A stretch of 57,258 bases of DNA from an uncultured Flavobacteriaceae bacterium (GTDB lineage Bacteria > Bacteroidota > Bacteroidia > Flavobacteriales > Flavobacteriaceae). The translations under genes were made by a program, and so were the position numbers. Numbering within the stretch: position 1 is the stretch's first letter; the number at the start of each line of letters is the position of its first letter. Of this stretch, positions 37,915-46,080 are shown piece by piece. The notes under the pieces were generated by a model, which did no database searches, was not told the DNA's origin, and saw only the letters and a program-made list of their open reading frames with translations. The stretch spans positions 1 through 57,258 of the forward strand of contig CALJFB010000051.1 of NCBI GenBank assembly GCA_938073895.1, written 5' to 3'.

Positions 37915-38340
37915 ATGCAAAGCATAAAAGACATACAAGCAGATATTATAGACGAATTTTCAATGTTTGAAGATTGGGAAGAACGCTATCAATACATGAT
38001 AGATTTAGGAAAAACACTTCCGTTAATAAGCCAAGAATTTAAAACCGAAGAAAACATTATTAAAGGTTGCCAAAGTAAGGTTTGGGTACATGCAGAAATA
38101 GAGAATACAAACATTGTGTTTACAGCAGATAGTGATGCCATTATAACAAAAGGTATTATAGCAATCTTAATTCGCGTATTTTCTAACCAAAGTCCTGCTG
38201 CTATACTTGAAGCTAATACAGATTTTATTGACCAAATAGGCTTAAAAGAACATTTATCTGCCACAAGAGCCAACGGTTTAGTAAGCATGATAAAGCAAAT
38301 AAAAATGTATGCAATTGCTTACCAAGCACAATTAAATTAA
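37915..38340 (+). CDS. sufE: SufE sulfur acceptor
   Basis: A 141-residue protein that takes persulfide sulfur from SufS and hands it to SufB. The N-terminal part has FSMFEDWEERYQYMIDLGK; the active Cys52 is in IKGCQSKVW; the C-terminal half has DSDAIITKGIIAILI. A TAATTTTG box at 37857-37864 is a possible extra promoter ~50 bp upstream. Confidence 0.96.
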   Translation: MQSIKDIQADIIDEFSMFEDWEERYQYMIDLGKTLPLISQEFKTEENIIKGCQSKVWVHAEIENTNIVFTADSDAIITKGIIAILIRVFSNQSPAAILEANTDFIDQIGLKEHLSATRANGLVSMIKQIKMYAIAYQAQLN

Positions 38341-38471
38341 TAAATTTCTATGTAAGACAAGAATCTACCTACAGGACTATCACAAAAAACAGATTCATCT
38401 TCACTGAAATAAAAAATACGTTTAAGGTTAAGAAATTTAACTTTTAAAAATGAGACTTTAAAACTAAAAAA

Positions 38472-38798
38472 ATGAGCGACACAACTATAGATACAGCAGA
38501 TTTAGGAGAGAAAATTGTAAAAGTTATTAAAACAATTTTTGATCCAGAAATCCCCGTAGATATTTACGAATTAGGATTAATCTACGATGTTTTTGTAAAT
38601 GAAGATTACGATGTTAAAATCTTAATGACTTTAACTACACCAAATTGTCCAGTAGCAGAAACTCTTCCAAGAGAAGTAGAAGAAAAAGTAAAATCTATAA
38701 AAGATGTTAACGATGCTGAAGTAGAAATTACGTTTGATCCGCCTTGGACTCAAGATTTAATGAGTGAAGAAGCTAAGTTAGAATTAGGAATGCTTTAA
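38472..38798 (+). CDS. sufT: SufT-like DUF59/MIP18 Fe-S maturation protein
   Basis: A 108-residue MIP18-fold protein. Signature IFDPEIPVDIYELGLIYDV, a Cys in TTPNCPVAETLP and the C-terminal FDPPWTQDLMSEEAKLELGM. DUF59 proteins encoded in SUF operons (SufT) assist cluster transfer to targets. It follows sufE after 131 bp and precedes a DUF2480 gene. Confidence 0.93.
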   Translation: MSDTTIDTADLGEKIVKVIKTIFDPEIPVDIYELGLIYDVFVNEDYDVKILMTLTTPNCPVAETLPREVEEKVKSIKDVNDAEVEITFDPPWTQDLMSEEAKLELGML

Positions 38799-38907
38799 TT
38801 TAGTTTGTATAATTAACTAGGCAGATTCTTAATCTCAATCAAATAAGTAAAATCTACTAGTCATAAAAAACGCAAAAGCTAAATTCTTAACTCAAAATAA
38901 ATTTACA

Positions 38908-39429
38908 TTGAAAGAAGAAATTATAAATCGTGTTACAAATAGTGTTCTTGAAGTTTTCGATTTAGAAGATTATTACCAAGAAGGCACAAGAACTTCAATT
39001 GATTTAAAAGATTGGCTAGAACACGAATTTATTCTTCGTGAAAAAGAATTTAGAGCACAAGTTAAAGCCTTTAATTGGAAACAATATCAAAACCAATACG
39101 TAGCAATTTACTGCTCTAATGATGCTATTATTGCAGATTGGGCTTTTATGCTTATTGCTTTAGCACTTAAACCTTATGCAAAACACGTGTCTTTTGGAAC
39201 TTTAACAGATTTAGAAACCAGTTTATACCAAAACACATTATCAGGTTTAGACATTACCAAATACCAAGATAAACCAGTAATTATTAAAGGTTGTGCTAAA
39301 AAACCAGTACCAACAAGTGCTTATATTATGGCCACTAACTTGTTACAAGGCGTAGCTAAATCTATAATGTTTGGCGAAGCTTGCTCTGCTGTACCACTTT
39401 TTAAACGCACTTTAACCGATAAAAAGTAG
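38908..39429 (+). CDS. DUF2480 family protein
   Basis: A 173-residue cytosolic protein recognised as DUF2480, found in Bacteroidota next to suf genes. Family segments: EVFDLEDYYQEGTR, LRE-KEFR, IYCSNDAIIADWAFML and GCAKKPVPTSAYI. The start is TTG 38908; no in-frame ATG fits the conserved N-terminus. Conserved Cys in YCSND and KGCAKKP could bind metal or a cluster (inference). Its consistent SUF context suggests a role tied to Fe-S assembly, but none is established. Confidence 0.85.
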   Translation: MKEEIINRVTNSVLEVFDLEDYYQEGTRTSIDLKDWLEHEFILREKEFRAQVKAFNWKQYQNQYVAIYCSNDAIIADWAFMLIALALKPYAKHVSFGTLTDLETSLYQNTLSGLDITKYQDKPVIIKGCAKKPVPTSAYIMATNLLQGVAKSIMFGEACSAVPLFKRTLTDKK

Positions 39430-39513
39430 TTTTCGTCTGATTTTAAGAATAATTTAGTTAAAAACGGCAATCAATTCATCATTTAATTTAATTTTGCCAT
39501 CTCAAAATTAATA

Positions 39514-40422
39514 ATGATGAAAAAAATTACATTTATTCTTGTATTACTTATTGGAACGTTTTCAATAAATGCACAAACAAAAGAAGAACTTGAAGCTCAA
39601 AAATCTGAAAAACAAGCAGCTGCAGACGCCTTAACAGACGAAGTAAAAGCTTTACAAACCCAAATAGATGCACTTCCAGGTTGGAAACTAGGCGCTTTTG
39701 GTACTATTGGTGGTAGTGTTTCAGAATTTAACAATTGGTTTTCTCAAGCTGCAGCTAATAACTCTTCTGGAAATATTGGATTTACAGTTAACGGATACGC
39801 AAATTTAATTGAAGAAAAGTTCTTTTGGAGAAACAACCTTAACGTAAATTTAGGCTGGATAAAACTAGACGATAAAGATAATCCGTTAGATAGTGAGAAT
39901 TTTGAACCTAATACAGATGTTTTTAACATTTCATCTTTATACGGAAGAAATATTGCTAAAAATCTTGCAATTTCTACTTTAGTAGAATATAGAACAACTA
40001 TTCTAGACAACTTTAACGATCCAGGATACTTAGATCTAGGTGTTGGTTTAACTTGGACTCCAATTGAAAACTTAGTAGTTGTTGCACATCCTATAAACTA
40101 CAATTTTGTTTTTGCTAAAAATGATGATGTTTTTGAATCTTCTTTAGGTGCAAAAATTGTTGCAGATTATACTAGAGAAATTGGAGCTATTACTTTTAAA
40201 TCTAACTTCTCTACGTTTCAATCTTACAAATCTGGAGATTTATCAAACTTTACTTGGATAAACAGTTTTGGTTATAAACTATGGAAAGTTGTTGGTGTTG
40301 GTTTTGACTTTGGGTTAAGAAGCAACAAGCAAGAAGCTGCTAATTTTCAAGGTGTATTATTACCAAAAGCAGATAATAAACTACAATCTTATTGGTTATT
40401 TGGTTTAAACTACCAATTATAA
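39514..40422 (+). CDS. DUF3078 outer-membrane beta-barrel protein
   Basis: A 302-residue exported protein. A signal peptide (TFILVLLIGTFSINAQ) precedes a short coiled coil (EELEAQKSEKQAAADALTDE...), then a beta-barrel-like domain of amphipathic strands from GWKLGAFGTIGG to the terminal FGLNYQL, ending in an aromatic-hydrophobic dipeptide typical of outer membrane barrels. Matches DUF3078. A TAATTTTG box at 39489-39496 may be its own promoter. Closed by a bidirectional terminator. Function unknown. Confidence 0.85.
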   Translation: MMKKITFILVLLIGTFSINAQTKEELEAQKSEKQAAADALTDEVKALQTQIDALPGWKLGAFGTIGGSVSEFNNWFSQAAANNSSGNIGFTVNGYANLIEEKFFWRNNLNVNLGWIKLDDKDNPLDSENFEPNTDVFNISSLYGRNIAKNLAISTLVEYRTTILDNFNDPGYLDLGVGLTWTPIENLVVVAHPINYNFVFAKNDDVFESSLGAKIVADYTREIGAITFKSNFSTFQSYKSGDLSNFTWINSFGYKLWKVVGVGFDFGLRSNKQEAANFQGVLLPKADNKLQSYWLFGLNYQL

Positions 40423-40440
40423 TATAAATTTAGACTACAA

Positions 40441-40472
40441 AAAATGCGCTTCAAAACTGAAGCGCATTTTTT
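40441..40472. terminator. Bidirectional intrinsic terminator
   Basis: AAAATGCGCTTCA (40441-40453) pairs perfectly with TGAAGCGCATTTT (40458-40470) with a 4-base loop and A/T tracts on both sides, between the DUF3078 gene and hflX. Confidence 0.92.
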
Positions 40473-40491
40473 TTATGTTGTTTTTAAAAAA

Positions 40492-41724
40492 CTACTCTTC
40501 TTCTTCAGAACTCATATTTACATAATCGTAATCTGGATATAAGAAGTGGTTATATGGAAAACGGGTAACATGAATTTCTCTTACCTCATTATAAACACGC
40601 TTCTTAAAATCTTCTAAATTTTCTTTATTTAATGCCGAAATAAATAAAGCATTGTTACCAACTTTATTCATCCATGTTTTTTTCCATTCTTCTAAAGAAA
40701 AATGCGCTCCAGTTCTAACAGCAATTAAATCGGTTTCATCAAAAGGCTCAGCTTTATAAGCATCAATCTTATTAAAAACCATAATAGTTGGCTTATCTGC
40801 ACCTTTAATTTCACCCAAAATCTTATTTACAGACGCTATATGGTCTTCAAAGTTTGGATGAGATATATCTACTACATGTAGTAATAAATCGGCTTCTCTT
40901 ACCTCATCTAACGTACTTTTAAAACTATCTACCAATTGTGTTGGCAGTTTCCTAATAAAACCAACGGTATCACTTAGTAAAAATGGTAAATTTTGAATAA
41001 CCACTTTTCTAACCGTAGTATCTAATGTAGCAAACAACTTATTTTCTGCAAAAACCTTACTTTTACTTACTGTGTTCATTAAAGTAGATTTCCCAACATT
41101 GGTATAACCTACCAACGCTACTCTTACCATTTTACCACGATTTCCACGTTGTACAGCTTGTTGCTTATCTATAATTTTAATTTTATCTTTTAATAAAGCA
41201 ATTTTATCGCGAACAATACGTCTGTCTGTTTCAATTTCTGTTTCTCCAGGTCCACGCATTCCAATTCCACCTTTTTGGCGTTCAAGGTGTGTCCACATTC
41301 CTCTTAATCTTGGTAGTAAATATTCGCATTGTGCTAATTCTACTTGCGTACGTGCATAACTAGTTTGAGCGCGTTGTGCAAAAATATCTAGGATTAGATT
41401 GGTTCTATCTAAGACTTTACACATTAAAATTTCGCCAATACTACGTTGTTGAGAAGGCGATAGCTCATCATCAAAAATGGCTGTACCAATAGCATTCTCT
41501 TCAATAAATTTACGCACATCTTCAATCTTACCAGTTCCTAAAAAGGTTTTAGGATTAGGTTTTTCCATTTTCTGAGTAAATCGTTTTACAGATTCTCCAC
41601 CAGCAGTATACGTTAAAAACTGTAACTCGTCTAAATATTCTTTAGATTGAATTTCGTTTTGGTCTTGTGTTATAATTCCTATTAAAACACAGCGTTCTAA
41701 GCTAATATCTTTCTTTTCTAACAT
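40492..41724 (-). CDS. hflX: Ribosome-associated GTPase HflX
   Basis: A 410-residue GTPase that splits or rescues stalled ribosomes. N-terminal HflX domain with FDDELSPSQQRS and RTNLILDIFAQRAQT; the GGIGMRGPGETEIE signature; G1 GYTNVGKST; G3 DTVGF; G4 NKID. The conserved C-terminal subdomain ends acidic (SSEEEE). Transcribed alone; a TAAATTTG box ~50 bp upstream on the minus strand may be the -7 element. Confidence 0.97.
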   Translation of the reverse strand: MLEKKDISLERCVLIGIITQDQNEIQSKEYLDELQFLTYTAGGESVKRFTQKMEKPNPKTFLGTGKIEDVRKFIEENAIGTAIFDDELSPSQQRSIGEILMCKVLDRTNLILDIFAQRAQTSYARTQVELAQCEYLLPRLRGMWTHLERQKGGIGMRGPGETEIETDRRIVRDKIALLKDKIKIIDKQQAVQRGNRGKMVRVALVGYTNVGKSTLMNTVSKSKVFAENKLFATLDTTVRKVVIQNLPFLLSDTVGFIRKLPTQLVDSFKSTLDEVREADLLLHVVDISHPNFEDHIASVNKILGEIKGADKPTIMVFNKIDAYKAEPFDETDLIAVRTGAHFSLEEWKKTWMNKVGNNALFISALNKENLEDFKKRVYNEVREIHVTRFPYNHFLYPDYDYVNMSSEEEE

Positions 41725-41940
41725 AAATTTTTATTGTGCCAATTTAATTGTTTGCTGCTATATCCAAATTTAATTTATTTTTAGTTTAGATAAAGTAAAA
41801 AATAAAAGCTTAGCTTAACTACTATTTTATTTTACCTTGATATTTAGGCCAAAAATGATTGAATTAATATTAGCACAAAGTTACATAATTACAGCCAACT
41901 ATTATTTCGTATTTTTAAACCTTATAAAAAAATTAGCTTT

Positions 41941-42903
41941 TTGAAACTTAACCTATTCAACTTAAAACAAAATAAATACTGTTTTGCTTTTTATAATATT
42001 GAAAACCTTTTTGATATTTATAATGAAGATCTAAAACACGATAGTGATTTTATAGACACATCCGAAAAAAGATGGACGCTAAAACGTTATAAAAACAAGA
42101 TTACTAAAATTAGCTTTGCCTTATCTCAAATTGGATTAAAAGAAACTAAAATGCATCCTGCTATAGTAGGATTAGCAGAGGTTGAAAACCAATCTGTTTT
42201 AAAGGATTTAACCACACACAAAAATCTTAAAAACTGCAACTATAACTTTGTGCATTTTGACTCTAAAGACGAAAGAGGTATTGATGTTGCTTTTTTGTAC
42301 GACACTAAAGTTTTTACAGTTTTAGAGTCTAAAGTACACAGTATTGTTTTTAAAAAAGACAATGGCAATTTAGACTACACTAGAGATATTTTACATATTT
42401 ACGGTAGCTTTCTAGACGAAAAATTAGACATAATTGTTAACCATTGGCCTTCTAGACGCGACGGAACTAACGAAACTGCTAAAAAACGAATGATTGCTTC
42501 TAATAAAGTAACCGAAATTATAACAAATATTAGAACTAAAAACGAGAATGCTAAAATTATTGTTATGGGCGATTTTAACGACGATCCAAGCAGCAACAGT
42601 ATAAAATCCTTAATAGATAATAATAATCTATATAACACTATGGATACGCTTTTGTCTATAAATAGAGGTACTACAATTTATAGAGGCGATTGGAATTTAT
42701 TTGATCAAATAATTTGCTCTGTAAATTGCTTTAACCGTAAATCTAAGAAATTACGTTTTGATAAAGCCAATATTTTTGATGTAGATTTCTTAAAACAACA
42801 AGATGGAAATTATAAAGGTGCACCTTACAGAACCTATATTGGCAAACAATATAAAGGCGGCTACAGCGATCATTTTCCGGTTTATACTATTTTTAAAAAG
42901 TAA
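41941..42903 (+). CDS. Endonuclease/exonuclease/phosphatase (EEP) family protein
   Basis: A 320-residue member of the DNase I-like fold. Motifs: FYNIENLFDIYNE (metal-binding Asn/Glu region), VGLAEVENQ, VNHWPSRRDG (catalytic His region), MGDFNDDP and the C-terminal YSDHFPVYTIF. Such Bacteroidota proteins act as nucleases or phosphodiesterases. No signal peptide is visible from the chosen start TTG 41941; the next Met is too far inside the conserved part. Convergent with the SulP gene, no shared hairpin seen. Confidence 0.88.
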   Translation: MKLNLFNLKQNKYCFAFYNIENLFDIYNEDLKHDSDFIDTSEKRWTLKRYKNKITKISFALSQIGLKETKMHPAIVGLAEVENQSVLKDLTTHKNLKNCNYNFVHFDSKDERGIDVAFLYDTKVFTVLESKVHSIVFKKDNGNLDYTRDILHIYGSFLDEKLDIIVNHWPSRRDGTNETAKKRMIASNKVTEIITNIRTKNENAKIIVMGDFNDDPSSNSIKSLIDNNNLYNTMDTLLSINRGTTIYRGDWNLFDQIICSVNCFNRKSKKLRFDKANIFDVDFLKQQDGNYKGAPYRTYIGKQYKGGYSDHFPVYTIFKK

Positions 42904-42956
42904 CTTAAATACTTTGCTTTTTTTATAGATAATAACTGGACTATTTTACACTTAAA

Positions 42957-45152
42957 TTACTTCTCGATTAAATCGCGCAACTGCTTTCCAAAGTATAATA
43001 ATGCTTTAATTTCTTTAAGACTTGCAACACGTTCTTTAGAAAATATAAGCAAGGATTTTTTGTTAGATTCTACGTGATAATAAGGATTACTTTCAAAAAA
43101 ATGAATTAACTCATTAGAGAAAAAAGCCTTAATCTGATTTGGTTTTTTTCCTAATAAATAAAAGCGATTAGAAAAATCGGGATGCTTAACCATATCAATA
43201 TCTGAATAACCTGCAAATCCATATGCTTTTTCTAAAAACCCTTCTTTATCTAGAGTAAATTCGGGGATATTGTTTTTTAAATCTAAATAAAACATAGTAG
43301 ATTTAATGGTTTTTTGCACAATTCCTTCACCTTCAGAATACTCTAAATCAAATATCTTAACACCACAAGTTTCATCAAAAAGATGATTATTAGAAAAGTT
43401 AGTTGTCTTAATTTTAAAAAATTCAAAAGCATCTAAAAAATCTAACTTCTTGTATTTCTCGGCATTATATTTTAATTCAAACTCTTTAGCAAAAACCTCT
43501 AAACTGTTTTGTCTTCTAGTTAAACTTTTTTTAATAATATTTGGAACTGGCAACATTTGTTTTAAAGCAAATGGATGCTTGGTCTTACTATCGTGCATAT
43601 CCAATCCAATAATTTCAAAATTACCGCCTTTTTTAGAAAATGAATCTTGATAATTACTAAGGTTTTCCATAACAGTATCATCTACAAATTTACACATAGA
43701 AAAATCTACAATAACATCTAAATGTTCTGGCACTGCATTAATTTTTTCTTTTAATTTATAAAAGTTTAAAAAGCTACAAAAATGTTTTACGCTTATAAAG
43801 TAATTACTGTTATTATCATATTCTTGATACATTAACACATTAGATTTTAATACATTTTTAGTAAATAATCTAAAACTCTTATTTATTAAAACATGTAATA
43901 TAAATGTGGCAAATATACCTGCTAAAATACCTTGAATTAGCCCTATTAATAAAGTAACAAAAAGCGTAACAAAAAAGATAATTAATTGCTCTTTTCCAAC
44001 ACGTAAAATACGAATTAATTGATTTGGATTGGCTAGTTTATAACCTGTGTAAACCAAAATAGCCATTAATGCAGGTAATGGTATACGAGTTAATTGTGTA
44101 CTAAATAAAACTATAAATAAAACTAGAAAAAAGGCATGAAAAAAGTTAGAAGATCTATTACTTCCACCATTATTTACATTTACAGAACTTCTTGCTATTA
44201 CTGTTACTACGTTTAAACCGCCTAAAAATCCACTTGCAACAGTTGCTAAACCTAAAGCTTTTAAATCTTTATTTACGTTAGAACGACGCTTATCTACATC
44301 TAATTTATCTACAGCTTTTATGCTTAATAAAGATTCTATACTTGCTATTAGAGTTAAAGAAACTACACTTAACCAAAAAGACAAAGTGCCTGTTTTACTA
44401 AAATCTATACTAGGTAATTGGGATATAATTTGATCTGCGGAAGGAATTCCAGACACCATATATTCATCTGCAATTGGATGTGGTAAATCTAAAACTAATT
44501 CAAAATAATAGCTTAAAGAAATTGATAACATTACAATCCACATTGGCGCTGGTACTAATTGAAAGTATTTATTTCTAATTTTTGAATAAAAAACCATAAT
44601 TAATAAACTTACAATTCCTGCTAATGCGGCATAAAGCAAACCTCTATTTTCTAAATGAAACAAATGCGTTATGGCATTTGGAATTTCTAACAAATAATCT
44701 ATTGTAGCATCACGTTTTATTTTATGAGCTACCATTATATGAAACTGTTTTCCCAAAATAATTAGGCCAATTGCAGCCAACATGCCTTGAATTGCAGAAT
44801 TAGGAAAGAAATCTGCTAATTTACCCATTCGTAAAAAACCTAAAAGCAGTAACAAAGCTCCAGAACAAATTATGGCTGCATAAGCACTTTCTAGCCCTAA
44901 AGTAGAAATTGCAACTAATAACACACCAACTAATCCGTTTCCTGGACCAGAAATAGTTACGTTAGAACCACCAAGAATAGACACTATTAATCCACCAACA
45001 ACTGCAGCAATAATTCCAGCAATAGGTGGCGCATCGCTGGCCATAGCTAAACCTAAACCCAAAGGTAAAGCTATAAGACTAACTACAAATCCTGAAAATA
45101 TATTTTTAGGTAGGCTTTTAAAAAAGGTCGCTATGTTGTTTTTAGAACTCAT
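42957..45152 (-). CDS. SulP-family anion transporter with STAS domain and long C-terminal extension
   Basis: A 731-residue transporter. The SulP membrane core (~1-430) shows IALPLGLGLAMASDAPP, ISGPGNGLVG, a conserved SIESLLS segment and GFLGGLNVVTVIARSS. A STAS-like region follows (~440-545, LDVIVDFSMCKFVDDTV). Beyond it a ~170-residue extension (FDETCGVKIFDLEYSEGEG, MVKHPDFSNRFYLLGKKP) is not part of usual SulP proteins. Substrate may be sulfate, bicarbonate or another anion. It overlaps the upstream universal stress protein gene by 4 bp, so they are translationally coupled. Confidence 0.9.
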   Translation of the reverse strand: MSSKNNIATFFKSLPKNIFSGFVVSLIALPLGLGLAMASDAPPIAGIIAAVVGGLIVSILGGSNVTISGPGNGLVGVLLVAISTLGLESAYAAIICSGALLLLLGFLRMGKLADFFPNSAIQGMLAAIGLIILGKQFHIMVAHKIKRDATIDYLLEIPNAITHLFHLENRGLLYAALAGIVSLLIMVFYSKIRNKYFQLVPAPMWIVMLSISLSYYFELVLDLPHPIADEYMVSGIPSADQIISQLPSIDFSKTGTLSFWLSVVSLTLIASIESLLSIKAVDKLDVDKRRSNVNKDLKALGLATVASGFLGGLNVVTVIARSSVNVNNGGSNRSSNFFHAFFLVLFIVLFSTQLTRIPLPALMAILVYTGYKLANPNQLIRILRVGKEQLIIFFVTLFVTLLIGLIQGILAGIFATFILHVLINKSFRLFTKNVLKSNVLMYQEYDNNSNYFISVKHFCSFLNFYKLKEKINAVPEHLDVIVDFSMCKFVDDTVMENLSNYQDSFSKKGGNFEIIGLDMHDSKTKHPFALKQMLPVPNIIKKSLTRRQNSLEVFAKEFELKYNAEKYKKLDFLDAFEFFKIKTTNFSNNHLFDETCGVKIFDLEYSEGEGIVQKTIKSTMFYLDLKNNIPEFTLDKEGFLEKAYGFAGYSDIDMVKHPDFSNRFYLLGKKPNQIKAFFSNELIHFFESNPYYHVESNKKSLLIFSKERVASLKEIKALLYFGKQLRDLIEK

Positions 45153-45997
45153 CTTATAATTAAAACATCGCTTGGTAACTCGGTTAAAATATATTTTATA
45201 TCTAACGGAAAAATTCTATCCCAAAGCGTAATTTTGTTTGGAGCATTCATTACCAATAAATCAGCTCTAACCACTTCTGTATAATGACCAATACTATAAC
45301 CACTTTTACCAAAAATGGGCTGCGATTTTATCTTTAAATTTGTTTTGTAATCTTCGGGTATTTTATTTAAAATAGCATCAGTTCTTAATTCTTCTACACG
45401 TTTAATTTTAGCTTTTTCTATGTTAGATTTTCTTAAAGAAACATCGTCCTCGACAATAACAGATAGTTTCTGATTCGAAATCTCTTCTACAATAGTTACA
45501 CTTTTAGAACCAAATTTATGTGCCATATAAATTGCAGATGTAATGGTTTTTTCGGTTTGTTCTTCGTCTAAACCATTAACCACTATATGCTTACATAGTT
45601 GCCTATTTACATCAGGTTGTGTTAATAATAAAATAGAACATTTAGCTTTTCTTGTAATTTTCCTAGCAATAGAGCCTAAGTAATATTTAACTAACTTTTC
45701 TCGCTTTAATGCACCTAAAAGCAATAAATCTATGTTAGAATCTATAATGGATTGTAAAATAACCTCAACAGGTTTTCCTACTTTAAAAACAATCTCAAAT
45801 TGTAAACCTTGACTTGTATAGGGTTTTAAAAGAGATTTAAACTTAGCCAACTTTTCTTCAGAAGCATTTCCAACATGAATAAGTACTAATTTAGAATTCA
45901 GGTACAAACTTAAACGTGAAGCTTCGTTTATGTTAGCTTCAAGATTTGGCGAAAAAGCCACTCCAATTCCAATAGTTTTAAATAAATTTAACGGCAA
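45149..45997 (-). CDS. Tandem universal stress protein
   Basis: A 282-residue protein with two UspA-like halves. The first holds IGIGVAFSPNLEANI, LVLIHVG and DLLLLGALKR with the nucleotide-loop residues GSIARKITRKAKCSILL; the second holds HIVVNGLDEEQTEK, SVTIVEE and ADLLVMNAP. The start is TTG 45997 because no in-frame ATG fits the conserved N-terminus. Its stop overlaps the SulP start by 4 bp, so it probably modulates that transporter or its stress response. Divergent from the antiporter gene. Confidence 0.88.
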   Translation of the reverse strand: MPLNLFKTIGIGVAFSPNLEANINEASRLSLYLNSKLVLIHVGNASEEKLAKFKSLLKPYTSQGLQFEIVFKVGKPVEVILQSIIDSNIDLLLLGALKREKLVKYYLGSIARKITRKAKCSILLLTQPDVNRQLCKHIVVNGLDEEQTEKTITSAIYMAHKFGSKSVTIVEEISNQKLSVIVEDDVSLRKSNIEKAKIKRVEELRTDAILNKIPEDYKTNLKIKSQPIFGKSGYSIGHYTEVVRADLLVMNAPNKITLWDRIFPLDIKYILTELPSDVLIIR

Positions 45998-46021
45998 ACT
46001 TGTGTTTTTAAAAAGTGAAGA

Positions 46022-46043
46022 TAGTATTTTTACACAAATACTA
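46022..46043. promoter_or_regulatory. Dyad between Usp-SulP and antiporter genes
   Basis: A perfect 8-bp inverted repeat TAGTATTT (46022-46029) / AAATACTA (46036-46043) lies in the 83-bp divergent region. It is placed to act on both transcripts, as an operator candidate. Confidence 0.45.
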
Positions 46044-46080
46044 AAGTCTAAACCACTTTAAACACTAATAAAACAATAAT

